Shown here piece after piece: positions 1 through 7,535 of a DNA stretch of 14,599 nucleotides. The position numbers were made by a program, and so were the translations under genes. Positions within the stretch are counted from its first letter, which is position 1. Each line of letters opens with the position of its first letter. The notes below the pieces were generated by a model, which was not told the DNA's origin, did no database searches, and saw only the letters and a program-made list of their open reading frames with translations. This DNA comes from Eubacteriales Family XIII. Incertae Sedis bacterium (GTDB lineage: Bacteria > Bacillota > Clostridia > Peptostreptococcales > Anaerovoracaceae): positions 1 to 14,599 of the forward strand of contig JAITEX010000030.1 in assembly GCA_031281765.1 (NCBI GenBank). The letters run 5' to 3'.

Positions 1-19
1 TTTGTTTCCGCGCTCTGTT

Positions 20-106
20 TGGTACCGGCGATCGGGGTCGAACCGATACGATGTTGCCATCACCGGATTTTGAATCCGACGCGTCTGCCAATTCCGCCAC
101 GCCGGC
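20..106 (-). tRNA. tRNA-Leu (anticodon CAA)
   Basis: Read on the minus strand, this 87-base gene folds as a class II tRNA. The acceptor stem is GCCGGCG paired with CGCCGGT (first pair G-U), followed by discriminator A and an encoded CCA at 22-20. The anticodon arm is TCGGA-TTCAAAA-TCCGG, which places anticodon CAA at plus positions 70-72, so it reads UUG. The long variable arm that marks Leu/Ser tRNAs is a 4-bp stem GATG/CATC closed by a GCAA loop. The T arm is ATCGG-TTCGACC-CCGAT. It is transcribed away from yajC. Identity is secure from the anticodon and the long arm. No clear terminator fits in the 19 bases left before the window edge. Confidence 0.96.
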
Positions 107-120
107 CAACCAGCCAGAAT

Positions 121-149
121 ATCTTATCACAAGATTTTCTGCGCCGCAA
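121..149 (-). promoter_or_regulatory. Probable sigma-A type promoter of the tRNA-Leu gene
   Basis: On the minus strand a TTGCGG -35-like hexamer (plus 149-144) is followed after 17 bases by TAAGAT (plus 126-121). A TG placed one base before the -10 makes it an extended -10. Transcription would begin close to base 114, about 8 bases before the mature tRNA 5' end. The -35 match is only 3 of 6, so this rests mainly on the extended -10, the spacing and the position. Confidence 0.45.
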
Positions 150-171
150 GCAAAAAATTATAAATCGGCTA

Positions 172-200
172 TGTTCAAACGTATTCCAATATTATATAAT
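172..200 (+). promoter_or_regulatory. Probable promoter of yajC-secDF
   Basis: A perfect TATAAT -10 (195-200) lies 17 bases after a weak -35, TGTTCA (172-177, 3 of 6). The expected start near 207 gives a leader of about 37 bases to the yajC ATG. The -10 sits inside a perfect 14-bp AT palindrome (189-202), so a second TATAAT faces the other way at 196-191. The region is far more AT-rich than the coding DNA around it. Confidence 0.5.
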
Positions 201-243
201 ATCTTGATACGGAAAAAACATATGCACCTTGAAAGGAGCTACC

Positions 244-669
244 ATGCCAACACAAGTTATACAAATCGGAGCAATCGGACTTATCTTTGTCCTTATGTAT
301 CTTTTGATGATACGCCCACAGAGGAAGCGCGAAAAGCAGGTCAACGAAATGCGTTCGGCGCTGAAAGCCGGGGACAGCATTACGACCATCGGCGGGATCA
401 AGGGCAAAATCGTTTCAGTGAAAGACGATTCTCTCGTGATACAGGTCGGCGCCGATAAGGTGAAGATGGAGATAATGAGATGGGCCATATCCAAAATTGA
501 TGAATCCGGCTCCGCGTCAAAGTCGAGTTCGGCGGCGAAGAAGCCCGCGGCAAAGGCCGAGGAAAAGGAAGAAGAACCGAAGCCCGCCCGCAAGCCGCGC
601 AAGCTGACGGCAAAAACCGATGCGGAGCCGGAGGGGGAAGCGACGCCGGATACCGAAACGGACGAGTAA
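244..669 (+). CDS. yajC: YajC, preprotein translocase accessory subunit
   Basis: YajC is a small single-span inner-membrane protein that associates with SecD and SecF at the SecYEG channel. The 141-residue product has a hydrophobic helix at about 5-23, followed at once by the family motif MIRPQRKREK (22-31), then the conserved soluble domain with the TTIGGIKGKI segment (47-56). The start is the ATG at 244: AAAGGAG at 232-238 is correctly spaced from it, whereas an in-frame TTG at 229 would overlap that site and add five unsupported residues. From residue 86 the tail is a low-complexity Lys/Glu/Ala/Pro stretch ending in an acidic run, longer than in compact YajC proteins of about 90-110 residues. 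secDF follows after 51 bases, the usual partner. Identity is firm. Confidence 0.95.
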   Translation: MPTQVIQIGAIGLIFVLMYLLMIRPQRKREKQVNEMRSALKAGDSITTIGGIKGKIVSVKDDSLVIQVGADKVKMEIMRWAISKIDESGSASKSSSAAKKPAAKAEEKEEEPKPARKPRKLTAKTDAEPEGEATPDTETDE

Positions 670-720
670 TTTCACAGATAAGTAAATAAAAAGATAGAGA
701 TAGTTGTAGAGGCGGTAGAT

Positions 721-3186
721 ATGATAAAAAAAATCGGAGCGCTGCTCATAATAGCGATAATTGTTTTTGCGTGGATAGTGACGATACGCGGCGTCGGCCC
801 GGTCGGCCCCATTCAGAAGGACATCAAGACGGGGCTGGACATTTCCGGCGGCGTCAATGTGGTGCTTGAGGCGCAGACACAGGATATAACGGACGAGGCG
901 GATCTCGACCGCATCATGAAACAGACGCAAGCGGTCATCGAGCGCAGAAGTAATGTCATGGGCCTCTCCGAAACCGTCGTAACTATCGAGGGGAAAAACA
1001 AGATACGCGTTGAGATGCCCGGCGCCGAAAACGCGGAGGAAGCCATTGAAACGATAGGCCAGGTAGCGCAGCTGAAATTCCTGACGGCTGACGGCAAGGA
1101 AATGCTGAACGGGTCCGACATCAAGGATTCGGGCGTAGAGCGCGACCAGAATACGGCGGGATATGTCGTAACCTTGAAGTTTACGAAAGAGGGCGGCGAA
1201 AAGTTCTATCAGGCGACTTCCATAGCCTCGGCGAGTTCCATTCCTGCGGAAGATGTGATGCAGCCCGTACAGACGGTGGCGGAGGACGCTACCGCGGAAC
1301 CGGCTGCGGACGCAGCCGCAACGGACCCGGACGCGCCGGCGACGCCGTCAACGCCCGTTGATATTGACTATTCGCGCGTTCAGGACAAAGAGGGCAACAT
1401 ATACCGGAACCCGGCAGGGTTTGGCCTCTCGGCGAATCAGGTCATTATCGTACTCGACGATGAAATTATTTCCGCGCCCTCGGCAAGCGAGCCGATCAAC
1501 GGCACCGACGCCATTATCGAATCCTTCACCCAGGATAGGGCGAAAGAGCTTTCCCAGCTGATACGGGGCGGCGCTCTGCCGGTGGAACTGAAGGAAGTCG
1601 AAAGCTCACAGGTCAGCGCGACCCTCGGTATTGACGCGCTGAAAGACAGTATCCTTGCGGGCATTATCGGCATCGCGCTGATTTTTCTGCTGATGTTAGT
1701 CGCCTACCGTTTGCTCGGTTTCTGCGCAAATATCGCGCTGATGCTGTATATACCGGCGCTGCTCTGGATTCTTGTGGCCTTGAAGGGCGTACTGACGCTG
1801 CCGGGCATTGCGGGTATTATCCTCTCAATAGGTATGGCGGTGGATACGAACGTCATCATATTCGCGCGCGTGAAGGAGGAAGTCGGCAACGGCAAGACGA
1901 TACGCGTGGCGGCCAGCCATGGTTTCCGGCGCGCGCTCGGCACGGTTATCGATGCGCAGCTGACGACGCTGATTGCGGGTTTGGTCCTCTACCAGTTTGG
2001 CACCGGCCCCGTGAAAGGGTTCGCGCTCACGCTTATTATCGGTATTATTCTCGGCATCGTTACGGCCATTATCGTGACGAACCTGTTTACGAATGTCTGT
2101 ATTGAGACAAAGGCGCTTGCGAAACCCTTCCTGATCGGCGTGAAAGAGGGACAGGCGGATCAGCATACGCAGCTCAAGCACAAGTTTGATTATCTGAAAC
2201 GCCGGAAGCTCTACTATATCATCACGCTCGTCATACTTATCGGTGGCATCGGCCTCGGCCTTCTCCGCGGGTATAACTGGGGCATAGACTTTACGGGCGG
2301 CACCATGGTCCAGGTGGACATGGGCAAGGTCGTCACGACGGAGCAGATGCAGGATACGCTGAAGAAGAACGATATTGAAGGTTCGAGCATCCAGCATTAC
2401 GATACGGACAGCGGCGCGGATAACGGCGTTATCATCAAAACCACGAAGGCGCTCAGCGCAAAAGAGGTGGAGAAGCTCTACGACAGCCTGACGTCCGAAT
2501 ACAAGCTGAAAGAAGGCGCGGAGAAGAACTATCAACAATTTGGCCCGTCCATCGGCGATGCGTTGAAAAAGAACGCGGTCATCGCGGTGCTTATCGCGGC
2601 GCTCGGCATGCTTATCTATATCGTTATCCGGTTCAGATGGCGGTTCGGTGTGGCAGCCATTGTGGCGGAATTCCACGATGTATTTATGATGATTGCGCTT
2701 TACGGTATCTTCCACTTCTCGGTAAACAACCCGTTTATCGCCGCGATATTGACCATCGTCGGCTACTCGATAAACGATACGATAGTTATTTTCGACCGAA
2801 TACGGGAGAATCTCGGCCTTATGTCGAGAAAACCGCTCTACGAAATTGTCAATACGAGTGTGGACCAGACGCTTATTCGAAGCCTTATGACTTCGTTCTC
2901 TACCATGCTTGCCGTCCTGCCGCTCGTCATATTCGGTGGAACGACGATTCGGGAGTTCGCGGTACCTCTGATGATAGGTATCATCTGCGGCGCGGCGTCC
3001 TCGATATTTATCGCGAGCCCGATATTCTATGAGCTGAACCGCATAGGCGGTAAGAACGGCAAGAGAAGCCGTTACAGCGCTTCGCTGAAACAGACGAACG
3101 CGAAGGAAACGGGCTACGGCGCAAAGGGCAAGGGCAAACAGAGCAAAAGCAAACGGCGCGGCCCCTATGACGGGGCAGTCGTATAG
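721..3186 (+). CDS. secDF: SecDF, fused protein-export membrane protein
   Basis: SecDF uses the proton motive force to assist SecA/SecYEG-driven export of proteins across the cytoplasmic membrane. This 821-residue protein joins SecD (about 1-470) and SecF (about 485-780). SecD has TM1 at 5-22, the GLDISGG motif (38-44), an extracytoplasmic head, and five TM helices from about 308, with GMAVDTNVIIF carrying the conserved Asp375. SecF has a helix at about 498-516, GIDFTGG (521-527) and the GYSINDT segment with Asp686. These two Asp residues match the proton-relay positions of the family. An Ala/Asp/Pro/Thr-rich, acidic insert at about 174-218 interrupts the SecD head. The C-terminus (from about 775) is a basic Lys/Arg/Gly tail, expected in the cytoplasm. 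The ATG at 721 has only a weak Shine-Dalgarno sequence (GAGGCGG, 709-715). The gene probably shares a transcript with yajC. Confidence 0.96.
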   Translation: MIKKIGALLIIAIIVFAWIVTIRGVGPVGPIQKDIKTGLDISGGVNVVLEAQTQDITDEADLDRIMKQTQAVIERRSNVMGLSETVVTIEGKNKIRVEMPGAENAEEAIETIGQVAQLKFLTADGKEMLNGSDIKDSGVERDQNTAGYVVTLKFTKEGGEKFYQATSIASASSIPAEDVMQPVQTVAEDATAEPAADAAATDPDAPATPSTPVDIDYSRVQDKEGNIYRNPAGFGLSANQVIIVLDDEIISAPSASEPINGTDAIIESFTQDRAKELSQLIRGGALPVELKEVESSQVSATLGIDALKDSILAGIIGIALIFLLMLVAYRLLGFCANIALMLYIPALLWILVALKGVLTLPGIAGIILSIGMAVDTNVIIFARVKEEVGNGKTIRVAASHGFRRALGTVIDAQLTTLIAGLVLYQFGTGPVKGFALTLIIGIILGIVTAIIVTNLFTNVCIETKALAKPFLIGVKEGQADQHTQLKHKFDYLKRRKLYYIITLVILIGGIGLGLLRGYNWGIDFTGGTMVQVDMGKVVTTEQMQDTLKKNDIEGSSIQHYDTDSGADNGVIIKTTKALSAKEVEKLYDSLTSEYKLKEGAEKNYQQFGPSIGDALKKNAVIAVLIAALGMLIYIVIRFRWRFGVAAIVAEFHDVFMMIALYGIFHFSVNNPFIAAILTIVGYSINDTIVIFDRIRENLGLMSRKPLYEIVNTSVDQTLIRSLMTSFSTMLAVLPLVIFGGTTIREFAVPLMIGIICGAASSIFIASPIFYELNRIGGKNGKRSRYSASLKQTNAKETGYGAKGKGKQSKSKRRGPYDGAVV

Positions 3187-3196
3187 ACAGGGCGCC

Positions 3197-3343
3197 ATGC
3201 GGATACAGACGACTTTATGGAAGGTATTTCAGACAAGGAGCGAAGCGGAGGATGGTTCCCTGCGGCGGCGCGAACGCGACGCCGCGCGTAAGCGGGCGAA
3301 ACGCGCCCGCCTCGCGGCCCCCTGCCTGAAAACCGGACATTGA
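3197..3343 (+). CDS. Possible small basic ORF between secDF and rel (doubtful)
   Basis: A 48-codon ATG ORF fills most of the gap between secDF and rel. Its TGA (3341-3343) abuts the rel ribosome binding site, an arrangement compatible with translational coupling. The predicted peptide is strongly basic in its second half (Arg/Lys/Ala runs from about residue 23), has no membrane segment and resembles no family I know. No convincing ribosome binding site precedes the ATG, and the second half is dictated by two GC hairpins. The reading frame is therefore probably a by-product of the structured element at 3223-3334. Recorded because it is open, correctly oriented and tightly placed. Confidence 0.15.
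   Translation: MRIQTTLWKVFQTRSEAEDGSLRRRERDAARKRAKRARLAAPCLKTGH
3223..3334. repeat. Putative REP/MITE-like hairpin element with terminal inverted repeats
   Basis: The left end (3223-3238) and the inverse complement of the right end (3321-3334) nearly match, sharing the core TTTCAGRCA and the flanking GGT and GG with two one-base length differences. Between them are two hairpins. The first pairs GCGGCG (3265-3270) with CGCCGC (3280-3285) around a 9-base loop. The second pairs GCGGGCG (3292-3298) with CGCCCGC (3304-3310) around AAACG. There is no T-tract, so it is not a standard terminator. The layout resembles small non-autonomous palindromic elements or an mRNA-stabilising structure downstream of secDF. 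No second copy is visible in this window, so calling it a dispersed repeat is inference. Confidence 0.4.
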
Positions 3344-3352
3344 GGAGGCTGT

Positions 3353-5548
3353 ATGAATAGACTGGAGACATTTCTGGGCGAGCTGCTCGGGATAAATCCG
3401 AATATTGACATAGGCCTTATCGAGAAGGCGTATGAAAAGGCCGAGCAGATGCATGAAGGGCAGATGCGCAAATCCGGCGACCCGTATTTAGTCCATCCGA
3501 TTGAAGTGTCGAAGATACTCGCCGAGCTCGGCATGGACGAACGCGCCATCGCCGCGGGCCTGCTTCATGACGCGGTGGAGGACACCCCGTACAGCATCGA
3601 GGACGTAAGGGAGGATTTCGGCAGCGACATCGCGCTGCTCGTTGACGGCGTTACGAAACTCGGCTCTCTCGCGATAGATACGAAGGAGGAACGTCAGGCG
3701 GAGAATATGCGCAAGATGTTCCTCGCTATGTCGAAGGACATCCGCGTCCTCATTATCAAGCTCGCGGACCGCCTGCACAATCTTCGCACGATAAACTATA
3801 TGAACCGCGACCAGATCCTTGAGAAATGCCGCGAAACGATAGAGATATATGCTCCGCTTGCGGGACGCCTCGGCATCTATACGATCAAGTTCGAGCTTGA
3901 GGACATCGCGCTGAAATATCTCGATACGGAGGCCTATTACCGCATAGTCGATCAGGTCAAGGAAAAACGCGATGAGCGCAGCAAGGCGATTGAAAATGTG
4001 ATTGACGCTATCAAGAACGCCCTGGATGAGCTCGGCATAGCGTATGAGATAACGGGACGATCCAAGCACTTCTACAGCATCTATAACAAGATGAAGTATC
4101 AGAACAAGCAGATCGACGAGATATTCGACCTGACCGCCGTACGCATTATCGTGGATACAGTAAAGGACTGTTATACCGCGCTCGGCATGGTACATACGAT
4201 GTGGAAGCCGCTTCCGGGCCGTTTCAAGGACTATATCGCGATGCCGAAGCCGAATCGCTATCAGTCGCTGCATACGACCATGATCGATGAGAAAGGGCAG
4301 CCTTTCGAAATACAGATACGTACGTGGGCCATGCATCGCATCGCGGAATACGGCATCGCGGCGCACTGGAAGTACAAAGAGGGCTCGGACGGCGACCAGG
4401 AGGAGGTGAAGCTTGCGTGGCTCCGCCAGACGCTCGAGTGGAACCAGGATATAAACGACCCGCGCGAGTTTATGGAAACGCTGAAATTGGACCTCTTTTC
4501 GAACCAGGTGTTCGTCCTGACGCCGAAGGGGGATGTGGTGGAACTGCCCGCGGGTTCGACGCCCCTCGATTTCGCGTTCAAAATACATACGGACATCGGC
4601 GCCAAGTGCGTCGGGGCAAAGATAAACGGCAAGATGGTGCCGATAGACTATACGCTGCACAACGGCGAAATAGTCAATATACTGACGCAGAACAACTCAA
4701 AAGGCCCGAGCATCGACTGGCTGAAGATAGCTAAGAGCAGCAATGCGAAGTCGAAGATACGGCAGTGGTTGAAGAAGCAGGACAAATCACTGAATATCGA
4801 CCGCGGTAAGGATCTGCTCGAAAAGTCCGTCCGGCGCAAGGGCTACGACACGCATGATATTATACGGAATACCTGGATACTGCGTATCGCGAAGGAACTG
4901 AAATTTTCCTCCTCGGAGGACCTCTACCACGCGCTTTCGAACGGCGGCCTGCCCGTCAGAAAAGTGGTTTCGATGCTCGAGGCTTTGTACGCCGAAGAGA
5001 AGTCGCTTGCGGCGACGCCGCTGCCGGCTGACGCGGAGCTTAAAAAACTCACGAAGGGCGCCAAATCCACCGGCGGCGCGGGCAGCGGCAGTGATGTGGT
5101 CGTGGAGGGCGCGCCGAATATGCTCGTCCGGTTTTCGAAATGTTGCAGCCCGCTCCCCGGCGACGAGATCACGGGGTTTGTGACAAAGGGGCGCGGATTG
5201 TCGATACACCGCACGGACTGCGTCAATATACTGAACCTGCGCGAGGAGGACAGGGCGCGCCTTATGGCGGTCTCGTGGAGCGGCCAGAAGAAGCAGGGCG
5301 TATACGATGCGGATATCGTAATACGCGCGCAGGACCGCAAGGGTTTGTTCTCAGATGTTTCGCGCAAATGCGTGGAACTCGACGTCAATATCGTCGGCAT
5401 AGGCTCAAAGACCTATGAGGACGGCAGCGTCATCATGAACCTGAAAATATCCGTCGAGAGCCGCGACCGCATGGACAAGATCCTGCGCACGCTGCGCGGC
5501 ATCGAAAGTGTACTGGAAGTAAAGAGATCGGGAGAAAATATCGAATGA
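3353..5548 (+). CDS. rel: Bifunctional (p)ppGpp synthetase/hydrolase, RelA/SpoT (Rel)
   Basis: Rel makes and degrades the alarmone (p)ppGpp in response to uncharged tRNA on the ribosome. The 731 residues follow the long RSH layout. The N-terminal HD hydrolase has His48, His72-Asp73 (LLHDAVEDTP) and Asp139 (KLADRLHN). The synthetase has RFKDYIAMPK (290-299), where the RxKD form is typical of bifunctional Rel, then YQSLHTT. The TGS domain is at about 385-446, the Cys-Cys zinc-finger segment has Cys597-Cys598, and a C-terminal ACT domain covers about 658-731. A Gly/Ser linker lies near 575-585. All hydrolase and synthetase signatures are intact, so both activities are expected. GAGGAGG (3342-3348) sits just before the ATG. 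The stop overlaps the next gene's ATG by 4 bases. Confidence 0.97.
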   Translation: MNRLETFLGELLGINPNIDIGLIEKAYEKAEQMHEGQMRKSGDPYLVHPIEVSKILAELGMDERAIAAGLLHDAVEDTPYSIEDVREDFGSDIALLVDGVTKLGSLAIDTKEERQAENMRKMFLAMSKDIRVLIIKLADRLHNLRTINYMNRDQILEKCRETIEIYAPLAGRLGIYTIKFELEDIALKYLDTEAYYRIVDQVKEKRDERSKAIENVIDAIKNALDELGIAYEITGRSKHFYSIYNKMKYQNKQIDEIFDLTAVRIIVDTVKDCYTALGMVHTMWKPLPGRFKDYIAMPKPNRYQSLHTTMIDEKGQPFEIQIRTWAMHRIAEYGIAAHWKYKEGSDGDQEEVKLAWLRQTLEWNQDINDPREFMETLKLDLFSNQVFVLTPKGDVVELPAGSTPLDFAFKIHTDIGAKCVGAKINGKMVPIDYTLHNGEIVNILTQNNSKGPSIDWLKIAKSSNAKSKIRQWLKKQDKSLNIDRGKDLLEKSVRRKGYDTHDIIRNTWILRIAKELKFSSSEDLYHALSNGGLPVRKVVSMLEALYAEEKSLAATPLPADAELKKLTKGAKSTGGAGSGSDVVVEGAPNMLVRFSKCCSPLPGDEITGFVTKGRGLSIHRTDCVNILNLREEDRARLMAVSWSGQKKQGVYDADIVIRAQDRKGLFSDVSRKCVELDVNIVGIGSKTYEDGSVIMNLKISVESRDRMDKILRTLRGIESVLEVKRSGENIE

Positions 5549-6168
5549 AAATCTATTCTATTGTAGCGGGAAGCATCGGCACGAACTCATATCTGCTTCT
5601 GTCCGATGACGAAAAAGAGGCGGCGATAATAGATCCGGCCGTATTTATCCCCGAATTTGCGGAGAAAATAGACGGACTCGGGGCGACGCTGAACTATATT
5701 CTGTTGACGCACGGACACGGCGACCATACGGGCGGGATCCCGGAATTTAAAGAACGGTTTCCGGACGCGAAGCTTGCCGCCGGCCGGCATGAGGAGGAGC
5801 TTCTGCGCAATGCAAGCGTGAATTATTCCTCAGTGATCCTCGGCGCGGAGGTGAACCCGATGCCGGATATTCTCCTGAAGGACGGCGATGAGCTGAAGGT
5901 CGGGAATCTGACGTTGAAAGTCATCGAGACGCCGGGCCATACGGCGGGCGGCGTCTCCTACCTTGTGAATAATGAAGTGCTGTTCTCGGGCGACACGCTG
6001 TTCCGCGGTTCCGTCGGGCGGACCGACCTGCCAACGGGGGATATGATTACACTGCTGCGCTCCATCAGGGAGAAGCTCTTTACGCTCGACGACGAGGTGC
6101 GCGTGCTGCCGGGCCATATGCAGGACACGACGATTGGCCGCGAGAAACGGACCAATCCCTTTGTCTGA
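5545..6168 (+). CDS. MBL-fold metallo-hydrolase, glyoxalase II-like (YcbL type)
   Basis: This 207-residue protein has the metallo-beta-lactamase fold without the extra C-terminal helical domain of true glyoxalase II. The metal ligands are all present: THGHGDHTG (His56, His58, Asp60, His61), His132 in ETPGHTAGG, Asp150 in FSGDTLF and His191 in LPGHMQDT. Members of this group are usually annotated as hydroxyacylglutathione hydrolase-like; the real substrate is unknown and may be another thioester or ester. Its ATG overlaps the rel stop codon (ATGA), pointing to translational coupling. In many Firmicutes a gene of this type lies between rel and hisS, commonly with dtd (D-aminoacyl-tRNA deacylase) beside it; dtd is absent here. 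Fold and active site are firm, function is not. Confidence 0.88.
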   Translation: MKIYSIVAGSIGTNSYLLLSDDEKEAAIIDPAVFIPEFAEKIDGLGATLNYILLTHGHGDHTGGIPEFKERFPDAKLAAGRHEEELLRNASVNYSSVILGAEVNPMPDILLKDGDELKVGNLTLKVIETPGHTAGGVSYLVNNEVLFSGDTLFRGSVGRTDLPTGDMITLLRSIREKLFTLDDEVRVLPGHMQDTTIGREKRTNPFV

Positions 6169-6173
6169 TAGGG

Positions 6174-6179
6174 TATAAT
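6174..6179 (+). promoter_or_regulatory. TATAAT -10-like box upstream of hisS
   Basis: A perfect TATAAT lies 6 bases after the MBL hydrolase stop and 40 bases before the hisS start. No good -35 hexamer and no TG extension occur at the right distance, so it is a weak candidate for an internal promoter. It is noted because aspS has a similar box at the equivalent place. Confidence 0.25.
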
Positions 6180-6218
6180 ATATGCACAGGGACAGTTTGT
6201 GTTGAGGGAGTAAGGAAT

Positions 6219-7469
6219 TTGGAGATACAGGCGCCGAAAGGCACGAAAGATATACTGCCGGGGAGCATTCCGGCGTGGAATTATGTGGAACGGGTTTTCG
6301 CGGATATATGCCGCCTCTTCGGCTTCGAGGAGATACGGACGCCGGCCTTCGAGCAGACGGAACTGTTTGCGCGCGGCGTCGGCGATACCTCGGACATCGT
6401 ACAAAAGCAGATGTACACCTTTGACGACCTCGGCGGCCGCAGCATGACGCTGCGCCCCGAAGGTACGGCGGGCGTGGTGCGCGCCTTTATCGAAAACAAA
6501 CTGTACGCCGCGCCGCAGCCGACAAAACTCTGGTACGAAATACCCTGTTTCCGCTATGAAAAACCGCAGTCGGGGCGTTTGCGCGAGTTTCACCAGTTCG
6601 GCGTTGAGGTCTATGGCCCGGCGGATATGCTCGCGGACGCGGAAGTCATCGCGCTTGCGGACACGTTTCTGCGGCGGCTCGGCCTTACTGATTTCTCGCT
6701 GCGTATCAACAGTATCGGTTGCCCGGAGTGCCGCGTGAAATACCGCGACGCGCTGAAGGGATTCTTTGAGCCGAAATTTGACGAACTCTGTGACACGTGT
6801 AAGTCGCGCTTTGAAACGAACCCGATGCGCATACTCGACTGCAAGTCGTCCGTCTGTCAGGAGCTTGGAAAGGGCGCGCCGGTCATCTTAGACTATATCT
6901 GCGAGGACTGCGCGGCGGCCTTTGCGGACCTGCAAAAGAACTTGGACGCCCTCGGGATTCCCTACAGCGTAGATCCGGGCATCGTGCGCGGGCTCGACTA
7001 CTATACGAAAACGGCGTTTGAATTCGTCTCGGACGCGGTCGGCGCGCAGGGCACGCTCTGCGGCGGCGGGCGTTATGATAAACTTATCGAGGAAATCGGC
7101 GGCCCCGATATGCCGGGCGTCGGTTTCGGGCTCGGTATTGAGCGGCTGCTGCTCGCCATCGAGTCCGCAGGTGTAGAGATACCCGCGCCCGAAAAAGCGG
7201 CGGCCTTTATTGTCTCTCTCGGGGACGGGCCGAAAGCGGCGGCGCTCGCGCTTGCGGCTGAGCTGCGTGGACGCGGCATTGCCGTGCTGCTCGACGATAT
7301 GGGGCGCGGCATGAAGCCTCAGATGAAGTACGCGGACCGCAGCGGGGCGCGCTACACGATTATTATCGGAGATGACGAATTGGCGGCGGGGACGGTGACG
7401 CTGCGAAATATGGAAACGGGAGAACAGGAACGCATACCGGCAGATTCGGTTGCGGATGCGTTGAAGTGA
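6219..7469 (+). CDS. hisS: Histidyl-tRNA synthetase
   Basis: HisRS charges tRNA-His with histidine in the cytoplasm. The 416-residue class II enzyme begins with the characteristic PKGTKDILP (6-14). It carries motif 2 (FRYEKPQSGRLREFHQFG, 111-128), the histidine-binding motifs RGLDYYTKTAFE (257-268) and CGGGRYDKL (281-289), and motif 3 (VGFGLGIERLL, 301-311). The C-terminal anticodon-binding domain starts near 328. The insertion domain has Cys pairs at 168/171, 191/194 and 228/231 plus Cys208 and Cys213, a pattern I associate with HisRS of Clostridia-like bacteria and suggestive of metal binding. The start is TTG at 6219, with GAGGGAG at 6204-6210, 8 bases away; no ATG or GTG fits the conserved N-terminus. 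Only 50 bases separate it from the previous gene, too few for a T-box. Confidence 0.97.
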   Translation: MEIQAPKGTKDILPGSIPAWNYVERVFADICRLFGFEEIRTPAFEQTELFARGVGDTSDIVQKQMYTFDDLGGRSMTLRPEGTAGVVRAFIENKLYAAPQPTKLWYEIPCFRYEKPQSGRLREFHQFGVEVYGPADMLADAEVIALADTFLRRLGLTDFSLRINSIGCPECRVKYRDALKGFFEPKFDELCDTCKSRFETNPMRILDCKSSVCQELGKGAPVILDYICEDCAAAFADLQKNLDALGIPYSVDPGIVRGLDYYTKTAFEFVSDAVGAQGTLCGGGRYDKLIEEIGGPDMPGVGFGLGIERLLLAIESAGVEIPAPEKAAAFIVSLGDGPKAAALALAAELRGRGIAVLLDDMGRGMKPQMKYADRSGARYTIIIGDDELAAGTVTLRNMETGEQERIPADSVADALK

Positions 7470-7489
7470 AGCATATGCGCTCTCATAAT
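7461..7489 (+). promoter_or_regulatory. Probable internal promoter for aspS and downstream genes
   Basis: TTGAAG (7461-7466, 4 of 6 to the -35 consensus) overlaps the hisS stop codon and is followed after exactly 17 bases by CATAAT (7484-7489, 5 of 6). A perfect TATAAT also occurs at 7494-7499, but no good -35 is placed for it. Transcription from the first pair would start near 7496, about 40 bases before the aspS TTG, and could drive aspS through rnj. Confidence 0.45.
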
Positions 7490-7535
7490 GCGCTATAATA
7501 AATACTAAGAGAACTGACGAACGAAAGGACACTAT

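Noticed and set aside
229..243. Upstream TTG start for yajC
   Set aside because: It would overlap the ribosome binding site that serves the ATG at 244, and the family N-terminus starts at the ATG.
107..243. Possible riboswitch leader upstream of yajC
   Set aside because: The predicted leader is about 37 bases and AT-rich, too short and unstructured for a riboswitch.
1825..3198. 457-codon open frame on the minus strand opposite secDF
   Set aside because: It lies antisense to a certain gene, has a composition of His/Arg/Asp typical of reverse-frame readings, shows no family motif and no ribosome binding site.
3262..3310. The two GC hairpins as a rho-independent terminator of secDF
   Set aside because: No run of T follows either stem; the sequence stays GC-rich.
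3488..4660. 390-codon open frame on the minus strand opposite rel
   Set aside because: Antisense shadow of rel caused by its codon bias; the peptide has no recognisable domain.
4324..4734. 136-codon plus-strand frame inside rel
   Set aside because: Alternate frame within the conserved synthetase/TGS region of rel; Arg-rich shadow peptide.
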